64,000 nt of DNA from Planctomycetota bacterium (lineage in GTDB: Bacteria; Planctomycetota; UBA1135; GCA-002686595), in assembly GCA_026692665.1 (NCBI GenBank), contig JAPLOF010000015.1:1-64000 (forward strand), read 5' to 3'. Below are positions 16,707-24,312 of this stretch, piece by piece. The notes under the pieces were generated by a model, which did not search any database, had not been told where the DNA came from, and worked only from the letters and a program-made list of their open reading frames with translations. The number at the start of each line of letters is the position of its first letter. The stretch's first letter is position 1. The translations under genes were made by a program, and so were the position numbers.

Positions 16707-18994
16707 GTTCCTTCGCTCCGTTTCGCCGGTCCGCCCTTGCGCGCGGCCGAGTCCGGCGGCGGGGTCGTGCCACCGATCACCGCGCCGATCGTGTCGCTGC
16801 TGGCGCGCGGGAACGCATGCTCGTGGGAGTGACCGTGTCCGTGGTCGTGGTCATGACCACCGCGCGGCGGTGCGACGTCCAAGCCGCGCCCAGGCTTCGC
16901 ACGCTTCTCCGTGCCGTCCGCGAAAAGGGCGCGGCCCTGCATGTACGCCGGGATCTCGAGCCCGAAGAGGTCGAGGACCGTCGGCGCGATGTCGACGAGC
17001 GCCGGCGACGTGATCGCGGGCTTCCTGTCGCAGTAGAAGACTCCCGGCACGAGGCGCGGGTCGACGCAGTGGTCGCCCGACCAGCTCTTCGTGTTGTCGG
17101 TGAACACCTCACGCGAAACGGAACCCGTCGCGCAGTCCCACGAGTGCCGGAAGCCCTCGTGGTAGCCGATCAGCAGTTCCGGCGCCGCGTCCGCGTACGG
17201 CCCGCTGTGGATCTCGCGCGTGAGGAACACTTCGCGGATGACCGGCTCACCCGTGACGGGATCGCGCAACGCTTCGAGCTTCGTCTTCAGCTCGTGGCAC
17301 AGCGCGTCGAGCTCGCGCTTCTCGACGATGCCCTGCGCCTCGCGCCCCTTGCGGTTCACGAAGACACCCGTGAGCCCCAGCGTGAACGCCTTCGTGCGCG
17401 ACCAGTCGACCTGCGCGAACCAGTCCGCCGAAGTCTCGTGGCCCGCCTTCAGGAACAGATACCCGTTGTCCTTGAGCCACGTGTTCAAGTTGACGCCGCG
17501 GCGGAAGTTCGTGAACCCGTGGTCCGAGATGACCATGAGCATCGTGCGCGGATCGTCGCCGAGCTCCGCGACGACCTCCCCCACCAGGCCGTCCATCTTG
17601 GCGTACGTCTCGGGGATGACGTCCTTCCAGCGCTCGACTTCCTTGCCCGGGTTCGCCGGATGCGTCGGATCGAGCGTGCGCCAGAACATGTGGCTGACGC
17701 GGTCGCTCGTGTCGAAGACGACGGTGACGAAGCCCTTCTTGGTCTTGTCGAGCGCGTCGAAGAGCTGCTTCCGGCGCTCCTCGTAGTAGAACCAGGCCTG
17801 CTTGAGGAACGCCTCTTCGTCGATGACGCGCTCGTTGAGCGCCCACGTGTCCTCGGCGAGCCCCAGCGTCCCGAACTGCCCCAACGTCTTCGCCAGGTAG
17901 ATCGAGTAGACGAACGGGTGGCTGATCGGCATCGCCGGATCGTCCGGGTTGATCTGGACCGGCGTCGCGTACAGCTCGAACTCCGCGCCTTCCCAGGTCT
18001 GCACGTAGAAGCGCACGATGCCCGTGACGCCGCCGAAGGACGCGACCAGCCAGGGCGTGTACTCCTTCGCGCCGACCTCGACCGTCTCGGTGCCGACCGT
18101 GACGCGCGCCTTCCTGGTCTTCTCGTCGAGCTCGACGACGAACGGACACTTCAGATGGTGCCCGTCCTTGCCCGCTGGCCCCACGAGGTTCGACTCGACG
18201 CGCCCCTTGCGCACGACCACTTGGAACTGCTGCCCGCCGATCTTCGCGCCCGCCGGACGCTGTTTCGTCGAGTAGAACGAGAAGCTCCCCTGCGTGCCCT
18301 GCAGGTCCGGCACGCACATGCCGCTCAACAGGGTGCCGTTCTTGAACGGCTGCGGCGGGAACGTGATCGGCACGCGGATGATCGACGACCACACGCGCGT
18401 GTCGCCGAGCAGCTTCCAGAACGGCTGGCTCTTCTGCAGCGAGCGGTAGACGAACTTGGTGCCCAGCGGGATCTCCGCGAGGCCCAGGTTGAGCGTCTTC
18501 GGCACCGCGCGGATGTCGCTCGAGCTGAGTATCGGCGCGTAGCTGCACGGATCGCGCGTGAGGAAGTCGTAGATGTTGTGCCGCGACGCATCGGTGCCCG
18601 TCGCGAACGTCGACCACGCGACAGGCGAGATGGACGGGCAGGCCGTGTCGAGGTCCGAGAAGAAGCCCCGTTCGGCCAGCTTCGAGAGGTTCGGCAGCCG
18701 CCCCGCCGCCATGAGCTTGCGCGCCATGCGCGGATCGAACCCGTCGAGCCCGATGACGACGACGCGGTCGTACTTGGACGGCCCGCGCTTCTTGCCCGTG
18801 ACCGCCCGGATGACGACCTTGAACGGCCAGATCGCGATGATCCCGAACGCCAGGAAGAAAGTTCCCAGCAGTACGAGGAGCGACCCCGCCGCCGCGAAGC
18901 CCGCCCCCGGCCCGATGTAGGCCTGGGCCGGCAGGGCCAGGGTCGCGAGGACCACGCCGGCGGCGAGCCAGCGCTGGATGGGGCGGGGATGCAC
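16703..18994 (-). CDS. Membrane-anchored alkaline-phosphatase-superfamily phosphodiesterase with His-rich tail
   Basis: A 763-residue protein with a signal peptide (1-25), a Gly-rich hydrophobic segment (about 30-60) that should anchor it in the inner membrane, then the phosphodiesterase fold: VVVIGLDGFDPRMARKL, PSISPVAWSTFATG, RHNIYDFL, FDTSDRVSHMFW and ISDHGFTNFRRG. The C-terminus (about 715-735) is HDHDHGHGHSHEH, an unusual metal-binding tail on a metal-dependent enzyme. It is the first gene of a leftward operon with its paralogue, the 65-residue protein and the EMC3-like membrane protein. The GTG start at 18992-18994 has no obvious ribosome site. Confidence 0.8.
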   Translation of the reverse strand: MHPRPIQRWLAAGVVLATLALPAQAYIGPGAGFAAAGSLLVLLGTFFLAFGIIAIWPFKVVIRAVTGKKRGPSKYDRVVVIGLDGFDPRMARKLMAAGRLPNLSKLAERGFFSDLDTACPSISPVAWSTFATGTDASRHNIYDFLTRDPCSYAPILSSSDIRAVPKTLNLGLAEIPLGTKFVYRSLQKSQPFWKLLGDTRVWSSIIRVPITFPPQPFKNGTLLSGMCVPDLQGTQGSFSFYSTKQRPAGAKIGGQQFQVVVRKGRVESNLVGPAGKDGHHLKCPFVVELDEKTRKARVTVGTETVEVGAKEYTPWLVASFGGVTGIVRFYVQTWEGAEFELYATPVQINPDDPAMPISHPFVYSIYLAKTLGQFGTLGLAEDTWALNERVIDEEAFLKQAWFYYEERRKQLFDALDKTKKGFVTVVFDTSDRVSHMFWRTLDPTHPANPGKEVERWKDVIPETYAKMDGLVGEVVAELGDDPRTMLMVISDHGFTNFRRGVNLNTWLKDNGYLFLKAGHETSADWFAQVDWSRTKAFTLGLTGVFVNRKGREAQGIVEKRELDALCHELKTKLEALRDPVTGEPVIREVFLTREIHSGPYADAAPELLIGYHEGFRHSWDCATGSVSREVFTDNTKSWSGDHCVDPRLVPGVFYCDRKPAITSPALVDIAPTVLDLFGLEIPAYMQGRALFADGTEKRAKPGRGLDVAPPRGGHDHDHGHGHSHEHAFPRASSDTIGAVIGGTTPPPDSAARKGGPAKRSEGT

Positions 18995-19308
18995 GGGTCG
19001 GAGAGGCGCGAAAGGGCCGGTACGAGGCCCGAGGAGGCCCGGTTGGCGCGGATCGAGGCGACCACTCTATCGTCCACGGGCAGGCCGGCCCGCAGGGGCT
19101 GTCGGGCAGTTCGGAGGCCCTCGCGCCGCGGTCGAGCGCGCAACCAGGCGCCCAGCCTCGCCGCCTGCGACCGAGCCGGGTCCCGATCGGCACGTCTTCG
19201 GGCTGGGTCCGGGGGCAGGGGCAGCAGGCGCCGCGCGCCGCTGGCCACCAGGGCGGTGCGAGCACCCACACCGGCAGCTCCCCTCGCTGGCCTCGCGCGT
19301 CGTTCTCT
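18995..19308. other. Non-coding gap
   Basis: About 310 GC-rich bases between the phosphatase operon start and the end of the nucleotidyltransferase module. Frames in it are open but show no recognisable protein. It should contain the promoter of the leftward phosphatase operon, but I see no clear -10/-35 pair. Confidence 0.4.
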
Positions 19309-19548
19309 TCAGCTGTCGCGCCGCGCCGCACGCAGCGCATGGGCGCGTTGTGTGATCCATTCGTCGCGGTCCCGCTGCGCATCTTCCGAGCTCCGGAACC
19401 TGCGCACGCCGCGCGGCGCAGCGCCCGGGGCGAGGCGCGACGCGAAAGCCCACAGACTCCGGATGCGTGGGACGAGTCGCGGGTCGTCGCGGCGCACCCA
19501 CAGCGCTTCGCGCGCGTCCTCCGTGTTGTGGAATCGCTGGATCGGCAT
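19309..19548 (-). CDS. Small partner protein of a nucleotidyltransferase module
   Basis: A 79-residue basic protein (MPIQRFHNTEDAREALW ... RIRSLWAFASRLAP ... GVRRFRSSEDAQRDRDEW). Two similar phrases, FHNTEDAREALW and FRSSEDAQRDRDEW, frame the protein. Small proteins of this type commonly sit next to AbiEii/MenT-like nucleotidyltransferase genes. Its ATG overlaps the stop of the nucleotidyltransferase gene by one base (TGATG), so the two are translationally coupled. A toxin-antitoxin or regulatory role is inferred from the arrangement. Confidence 0.65.
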   Translation of the reverse strand: MPIQRFHNTEDAREALWVRRDDPRLVPRIRSLWAFASRLAPGAAPRGVRRFRSSEDAQRDRDEWITQRAHALRAARRDS

Positions 19549-20018
19549 CAGAGCCTCTTCTCCAGACCGTAGATCTTCGTCAGCGCCGCGGCGTCGGCCT
19601 TGTCGATGGGCCGAACCGTTTCCTGCTTCATGCGCACGAGGGTCGTGGGTGTCGCGACGCGAATGGGAACGCTTTCCACGGTCAGGCGCTCGGCCTCGAG
19701 GTCCTCGTAGCGGAAGGCGGTCCCGAGTCGTGTGAGGATGTCGATCACGAAGTAGCCAGCCGGAGGCCCATAGCGCAGCGTCGGGTAGAGCTCGAAGTCC
19801 TCCGCGCTGATCCCGTCGATCTCCGGGTCGTCCCAGACCGAACGCAGCGCGACTTTGAGGCGTTCGACATTCTGGCGCTCGGGGCGCACGAAGAAGTCGA
19901 CGTCCTCGGTGGCGCGCACGACGCCGTGCAGGCTCATGGCCACATCGCCGACGAGGATGGACTCGACCTCCGCGCGCTCGAGGGCTCGGACGACGTCGAG
20001 GAACACGGAGAATTCCAT
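19548..20018 (-). CDS. Nucleotidyltransferase (AbiEii/AbiGii-like)
   Basis: A 156-residue minimal nucleotidyltransferase. The strand-helix opening ILVGDVAMSLHGVVRATEDVDFFVRPE has the G(D)xA(M)..HG ... T.DVDF arrangement used by AbiEii/MenT-type and antitoxin-linked enzymes, with the metal-binding acidic pair in DVDF at about residues 39-42. A later PPAGYFVIDIL supplies the third acidic residue. It lacks the long C-terminal domain of full AbiEii toxins. It precedes and overlaps the small 79-residue gene, forming a two-gene module next to a field of transposon relics, as is common for mobile defence or addiction cassettes. Confidence 0.75.
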   Translation of the reverse strand: MEFSVFLDVVRALERAEVESILVGDVAMSLHGVVRATEDVDFFVRPERQNVERLKVALRSVWDDPEIDGISAEDFELYPTLRYGPPAGYFVIDILTRLGTAFRYEDLEAERLTVESVPIRVATPTTLVRMKQETVRPIDKADAAALTKIYGLEKRL

Positions 20019-20104
20019 CTCGAGACGGTAGCCGCTGAGGCTACCGGCGGTCGCCGGTGCAGTCCGCCCCGCGCCGGCCGCGTTGCTGCCGGCGCGAGGC
20101 TGTG

Positions 20105-20424
20105 GCGTGGGATCCTAGGGTCACCTCGACCTGCCAAGCTCCCCGCTGCCGATCGCTCCCGCCAGCGCGCCTCCCGAACCCGAGTTCGCCTGGTAGCCCC
20201 GAAGGGAGTGAGCTGAGCACATCCGAGCGGGGCGCGGTGTGGCGGCGCCATGCCCAGGGTCCGCGGCCAAGCGACTCCGACAGCCTCGAGGTGGCTCCCG
20301 AGGCTCCGCAGACCTGCAGGACGTACGTCCAAGCGAACGGATCAGCTCGTCCGCGGGCTCGAGACCTACCGGGAATCGGCACGAACCACCTCCCTCTCCC
20401 GGCAGGCATCCGCTTGGAGCTCTT
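20105..20424 (+). repeat. 3'-end repeat of the IS91-like family, copy 1
   Basis: Non-coding relic matching the 3' end of the local IS91-like transposase family: ggatcctagggtcacctcgacctgcc-type start, the phrase CCCGAGTTCGCCTGGTAG around 20180-20197, then gggagtgagctg and a terminal block GGGAATCGGCACGAACC...ATCCGCTTGGAGCTC (about 20371-20422). No transposase reading frame precedes it, so only the tail is present. The same blocks recur at 22117-22440, 32461-32700, 58670-58880 and 62664-63084. Confidence 0.65.
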
Positions 20425-20617
20425 ATCCACCTCGACAAGTCCGGCCGCGAGATCCTGCGCGCGTGGGGCGGGCTGCAGGAGGAGTGAGATCGGGCGCGAA
20501 CGACTCCATGCGCCGCCAGCCCGGATTCCGCGAAAGATCCGGCGCGGGGCCGGACATCCGGTCTCGCGGGAGCGCGAAGGTCGCCTCCTGCTCTCCCCAT
20601 CTCTCTCGCGAACCACC

Positions 20618-21121
20618 ATGCGCACGACGTCGCTCGCTCCTCTCCTCACCGCACTCACCACCGCTCCGGCCGCGGCCTGCATCCTTGCCGCGCTCGGAGC
20701 CGGTGCTCTGGGGTGGTTCTCCCCGATCGCGCTCCCCGCGCCGTCGACAGTCGCGCTCGTTGCCCAGAGCGGGGCGGGCGCTCCCTACGACCTCGGTTCA
20801 CTCCAGGGTGCCCACGGCTTCTCGTACAGCGGCACGCGCGTCGGCGTCGGACCTGTCGCGAGTAGCGGACGCATCGAGTTCGACGGAGCGGGCGGCCTCT
20901 CCGCCTCGTTCACGACCGCGGTCAACGGAAACGTCTTCACCGGTCGATTCTCGGGTACCTACCTCGTGCGCGGTGACGGCACGGGCTCGGTCCTCATCAA
21001 CTTGCCTTGGCTCGCGACGCAGGCGCACGGGGGCTTCGTGATCATCGACGACGGCGCGGGCACGTACTTCACGAGCACCGACGCGGGCTACTCGGTCACC
21101 GGTACGACCCGGCAGATGTGA
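20618..21121 (+). CDS. Exported protein of unknown function
   Basis: A 167-residue protein with an N-terminal signal or anchor (about residues 8-50) and a compact beta domain: HGFSYSGTRVG, GRIEFDGAGGLSASFTT and VRGDGTGSVLINLPW. This G-F/FDGAG/GTY.V..DGTGS pattern recurs in small hypothetical exported proteins of several phyla; I know no function. The ATG was chosen because the hydrophobic signal begins there. It is followed closely by a truncated IS91-like transposase and preceded by the tail repeat, so it is an island between relics. Confidence 0.6.
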   Translation: MRTTSLAPLLTALTTAPAAACILAALGAGALGWFSPIALPAPSTVALVAQSGAGAPYDLGSLQGAHGFSYSGTRVGVGPVASSGRIEFDGAGGLSASFTTAVNGNVFTGRFSGTYLVRGDGTGSVLINLPWLATQAHGGFVIIDDGAGTYFTSTDAGYSVTGTTRQM

Positions 21122-21202
21122 ACCGATCCGGATCGCGCGGACGGCATGGGGGAGCGCACGCGGCTCACAACCGCCACACGACGCTCGACCCGGTCGTCAG
21201 GC

Positions 21203-22345
21203 TCCACGCGGTACGGCGGGGCCCTGAACCTGAACCTCCACTTCCATGCGCTGGTCCTCGACGGCGTCTACACCAGCCAGGGCCTGCTCGCCGCGCCCCG
21301 CTTCCAGCCCGCGCCCGAACTCCGCGACGAGGACGTCGCGCACGTCACCGCGCTCCTGCACCGCCGGATCGTGCGCTATCTCCAGCGTCGCGGCCGCTTG
21401 CCGCGCGAGCAGCACGCCGAGCACGACGAACCCGTGCCCGACGAACCCCTGCTCGCGCTCATCAGCGCAGCCTCGGTCGAGGGGCGCGTCGCGCTCGGAC
21501 CGACCAGCGGCCAGCCCCTGACGCGCCGTGGTCGCAAGCGCGACCGCCGGCCGCACTTCCTTCCCGGCGAGCTGTGCTGCGACCTCGAGGGATTCTCGCT
21601 GCACGCCAAGGTCGCGATCGAAGGCCACGATCGCGCCGGACTCGAGCGGCTCTGTCGCACCATCGCTCGCCCCGCCATCGCCAGCGAGCGGCTCTCGATC
21701 GACCCGGACGGTCGCGTGGTCTACCGCCTGCGGCGCCCTTGGAGCGACGGCACCAGCGCGATCGTCTTCGAGCCGCTGGCCTTCCTCGAGCGACTCGCCG
21801 CGCTCGTGCCCAGGCCGCGAGCGCACCTCCTCACCTACCACGGCGTGCTCGCACCCGCGGCGCAGTGGCGGGACCGCATCGTGCCCGGCCCGCGCGCGCC
21901 GACCGAGTCGCACCACGGAACGCCAGAACGCAACGCGGTGTGCTCGCGACCGGTGTCGGCCTCGACGGACTCCCCCGCCGCGCTCTCGAGCCCAGCCAGA
22001 ACAGGCAGGCTCCGTTGGGCAGAGCTCTTGCGCCGCGTGTTCGCCGTCGACTTCCTGACCTGTCCCGACTGCGGCGGGGCGCGCAAGCTGATCGCGATGA
22101 TCACCGAGGGGCTCGTCGTGCGCAGGATCCTAGGGCCACCTCAAGCTGCCCAGCTCAACGCCCCCGATCGCTCCCGCCAGAGCGCCTCCCGAGCCCGAGT
22201 TCGCCTGGTAGGTCGCGACGGGAGTGAGCTGCGCGCCTCCAAGGGCGCGCGGTCTGGCGGCGCCGTGCCACGGGCCGCCCTCCCTGCGCGTCCGACCACC
22301 TCCAGGCGGCTCCCGAGGCTCCGCAGGGCAGCAGCACGGACGTAG
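21203..22345 (+). pseudogene. IS91-like (HxH) transposase, 5'-truncated
   Basis: The frame reads GGALNLNLHFHALVLDGVY, with the HxH metal-binding motif of Y2/IS91-type rolling-circle transposases, then PDEPLLALISAASVEGR, GELCCDLEGFSLHAKVAIEG, and a C-terminal zinc-finger-like LTCPDCGGARKLIAMITEG. The usual N-terminal zinc-binding region and the ARQWVLSFP..LRF segment are absent; homology starts abruptly near 21205. The C-terminus is shifted by one base relative to the copy at 57.9-58.7 kb (an extra G near 22130), giving a longer non-homologous end. It is the most complete relative here, but inactive by truncation. Confidence 0.75.
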
Positions 22346-22440
22346 GAGGGACCGGATCCACTCGTCCGCGGCATCAATACCGACGGGGAATCGGCCCGAA
22401 CCGCTACCCTCTCCCGGAGGTCATCCGCTTGGAGTTCCTT
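22117..22440 (+). repeat. 3'-end repeat of the IS91-like family, copy 2
   Basis: Continuation of the truncated transposase into the family's 3' tail, ending in GAATCGGCCCGAACCGCTAC, a small hairpin (CCTC-tcccg-GAGG at about 22409-22421) and TCATCCGCTTGGAG. The tail lies at 22381-22440. It aligns with the tails at 20371, 32507 and 63031, so the real element end is probably close to 22440. Confidence 0.6.
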
Positions 22441-22445
22441 CCATG

Positions 22446-22745
22446 AGAAGGCACCCAGCAGTCAAGGGGAACTCGTGAGTTGTGGCCGGTCGTGACCGGC
22501 GCGGTCTGTTCGAAGCACGCACGCTCCCACCCTGCTCCGCTGGCTTCCATTCGCACTCGACGAGGCGCCTCGTGTGGGCGCGGTGCATGAGGGGGTCCGT
22601 CCGACCAGGTGCTGCGATCTATCCGGCGTGCTCGAGGCACAAGGAACTCCGCGCAGTCACCCGGACGGGCGGTGAACAGGGTGGGACCGATGCGTGATTC
22701 GAGTTGTTCGAGAGCGGAGAGCAGGCGTTCGAAGGCGAGCGCGGA
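22446..22745. other. Gap between IS91-like relic and IS110 transposase
   Basis: No convincing gene. Part of it is presumably the 3' non-coding end of the IS110-type element, which lies to its right. IS110 elements usually lack terminal inverted repeats, so I cannot set the boundary. Confidence 0.4.
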
Positions 22746-23909
22746 TCAGGCCGGCACGGCCTCACCGCGCTTCTTGGCCAGATGGAATGGGTCGTACACC
22801 TCGCCCGTCTTCCAGAGATGGTGCAGCAGCACCGCCAACTTGCGCGCGACCGCAACCTTGGCGCGCTTGCGGCCGTTCTTGCCGCCCTGCGCCGCGAGCC
22901 TCAGCCCAAAGCGCTTGAGATCGCAGTCCGGGCCGAACGGTCCGAGAATGCGGTTCGCGGCGATCACGAGCAGTCGCCGTAGCCCTGGATCGCCGGCCTT
23001 CGTGATGCGCAGTTGCGGTGAAGACGCGCCCGAGTCGTGCGTGCGTGGCACGAGGCCGAGGTACGGACCGACCTGCCGTGAATCCGACACGCGTCCAGGA
23101 TTGTCCAACGTCAGCACGAAGCTCAGCGCGGTCACGGGCCCGACGCCACTCACTTGGCGCAGGGCCTTCGTCACGGGGTAGCGCTCGTCCGCCAGCTCTT
23201 CGATTTGCGCGTCGAAGTTCTTGATCTCGACCGTGACTTGGCTGATCAGGCGCACGATCGGCCGGAGCGCGGGCGCGAGTTCCACGGGCAGACGCGCCAT
23301 GACTCGCGTGTGGAAGCTGTCCGGCGAACACGTCGGCAACCGGTGTCCGAACGACTTGATCGCACCACGTACATGGTTGATCAGCGCCGTGCGAGACGCG
23401 ACCGCGGCGTCGCGTGCTCGTTTCACGGCCAAGTCGGCCTGGTGCTCCACGGAGCGGTGCGTCACCGGCGAGAGCAACTGCGGATCGACGCGCCCAAGAC
23501 GCGCGAGCAGCTCGGCGTCCGTGCGGTCGTTCTTGCGCTCGTTGCGCGTGATCAGCTGCACCCGACGCGGGTTGGCGACGAGCACTTCCATCCCGGCCGC
23601 CTGCGCCAGACGGCTGACCCAGGGCGACTGCCCACCGACTTCCAGGATCAGGCGCGCCGACCCGAAGCGCAGGAAGAACGCCGTCAGCTCCGCGGGCGAC
23701 ATCGCGACACGGCCCTGCTCGAGCGGCCGACCACAAGCGTCGAGCACACAGAAGTGGGAGTGGCGGTCGCCCAGATCGAGCCCGACCGTGATCGAGGTCG
23801 CTGACGTCGCGGCCGACGGATCCTGCGTCGAGGCTTCCTTCTTCGAGGTCATGGGCATCGCATCCACCTTCGTGGCGCGGGCGGCGGACGGGGTCTTAGA
23901 CTGCTTCAT
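22746..23909 (-). CDS. IS110-family transposase
   Basis: A 387-residue DEDD transposase, apparently intact. The N-terminal RuvC-like half shows TVGLDLGDRHSHFCVLD (Asp45), LILEVGGQSPW (Glu about 94) and NERKNDRTDAELLARL (Asp pair about 131/134), the four acidic residues of the family. The C-terminal Transposase_20 half shows SGVGPVTALSFV and a helix-hairpin-helix-like region, then PYLGLVPRTHDSG. An N-terminal extension of about 38 residues is Thr/Ser/Ala rich. An ideal ribosome site (aaggagg) precedes the ATG. IS110 enzymes move DNA through circular intermediates guided by a bridge RNA made from the element's non-coding ends, so the flanking gaps are of interest. Confidence 0.9.
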   Translation of the reverse strand: MKQSKTPSAARATKVDAMPMTSKKEASTQDPSAATSATSITVGLDLGDRHSHFCVLDACGRPLEQGRVAMSPAELTAFFLRFGSARLILEVGGQSPWVSRLAQAAGMEVLVANPRRVQLITRNERKNDRTDAELLARLGRVDPQLLSPVTHRSVEHQADLAVKRARDAAVASRTALINHVRGAIKSFGHRLPTCSPDSFHTRVMARLPVELAPALRPIVRLISQVTVEIKNFDAQIEELADERYPVTKALRQVSGVGPVTALSFVLTLDNPGRVSDSRQVGPYLGLVPRTHDSGASSPQLRITKAGDPGLRRLLVIAANRILGPFGPDCDLKRFGLRLAAQGGKNGRKRAKVAVARKLAVLLHHLWKTGEVYDPFHLAKKRGEAVPA

Positions 23910-24312
23910 GGTCGGCCTCCTTGTGGTTCGGGGTTGGCTTCCAGCCCCCCTACTACCACTGAGGCGCCTCAGCGCGACCTCGCGTGGAGGCCGGCCTTCT
24001 CATCCCATCTATTCCATCTCCCTCAGCCTGCGGGCCCACCCGCTTCGGCTCGGCGCGCGCGGGTCGCGTGATGCCCGAGGAGCGCTGCGCTGGACCCAAC
24101 GTGTCGATCCGCGTCGCCGACGAGATCCGATCGCTTGGAGACGCGCGCGTCCCGATTTCGCGTGCGCGGCCTGATCTTGATGCCGTCTGGACGTGACTCG
24201 CGAAACCGGCTCGAGCTCGAGCGCGTACGAAAGGGAGCTGAGAATCCGCCGCGAGTGTGGCGGCCGGGTTCCCGCTTGGCGTGTCCTCCGCTCCGAAGGC
24301 AGGTTCGAGCAG
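23910..24312. other. Gap upstream of IS110 transposase and of the deiminase gene
   Basis: About 400 bases with no gene I can support. The left portion (23910-24000) should hold the IS110 promoter and the non-coding end that in this family can encode a bridge RNA. The right portion should hold the promoter of the exported deiminase gene. No inverted repeat or clear promoter is seen. Confidence 0.4.

Noticed and set aside
19067..19501. Minus-strand frame over the nucleotidyltransferase partner and the gap
   Set aside because: It overlaps the coupled 79-residue gene in another frame, has no homologous-looking motif and no ribosome site.
14685..19735. Long plus-strand frames opposite the phosphatase operon
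   Set aside because: The minus strand shows conserved phosphatase motifs, ribosome sites and coupled starts. The plus frames are Arg/Glu/His-rich mirrors without domains.
21203..22345. Active IS91-type element
   Set aside because: The N-terminal zinc region and the segment before the HxH motif are missing, and the C-terminus is shifted; no second intact copy is present.
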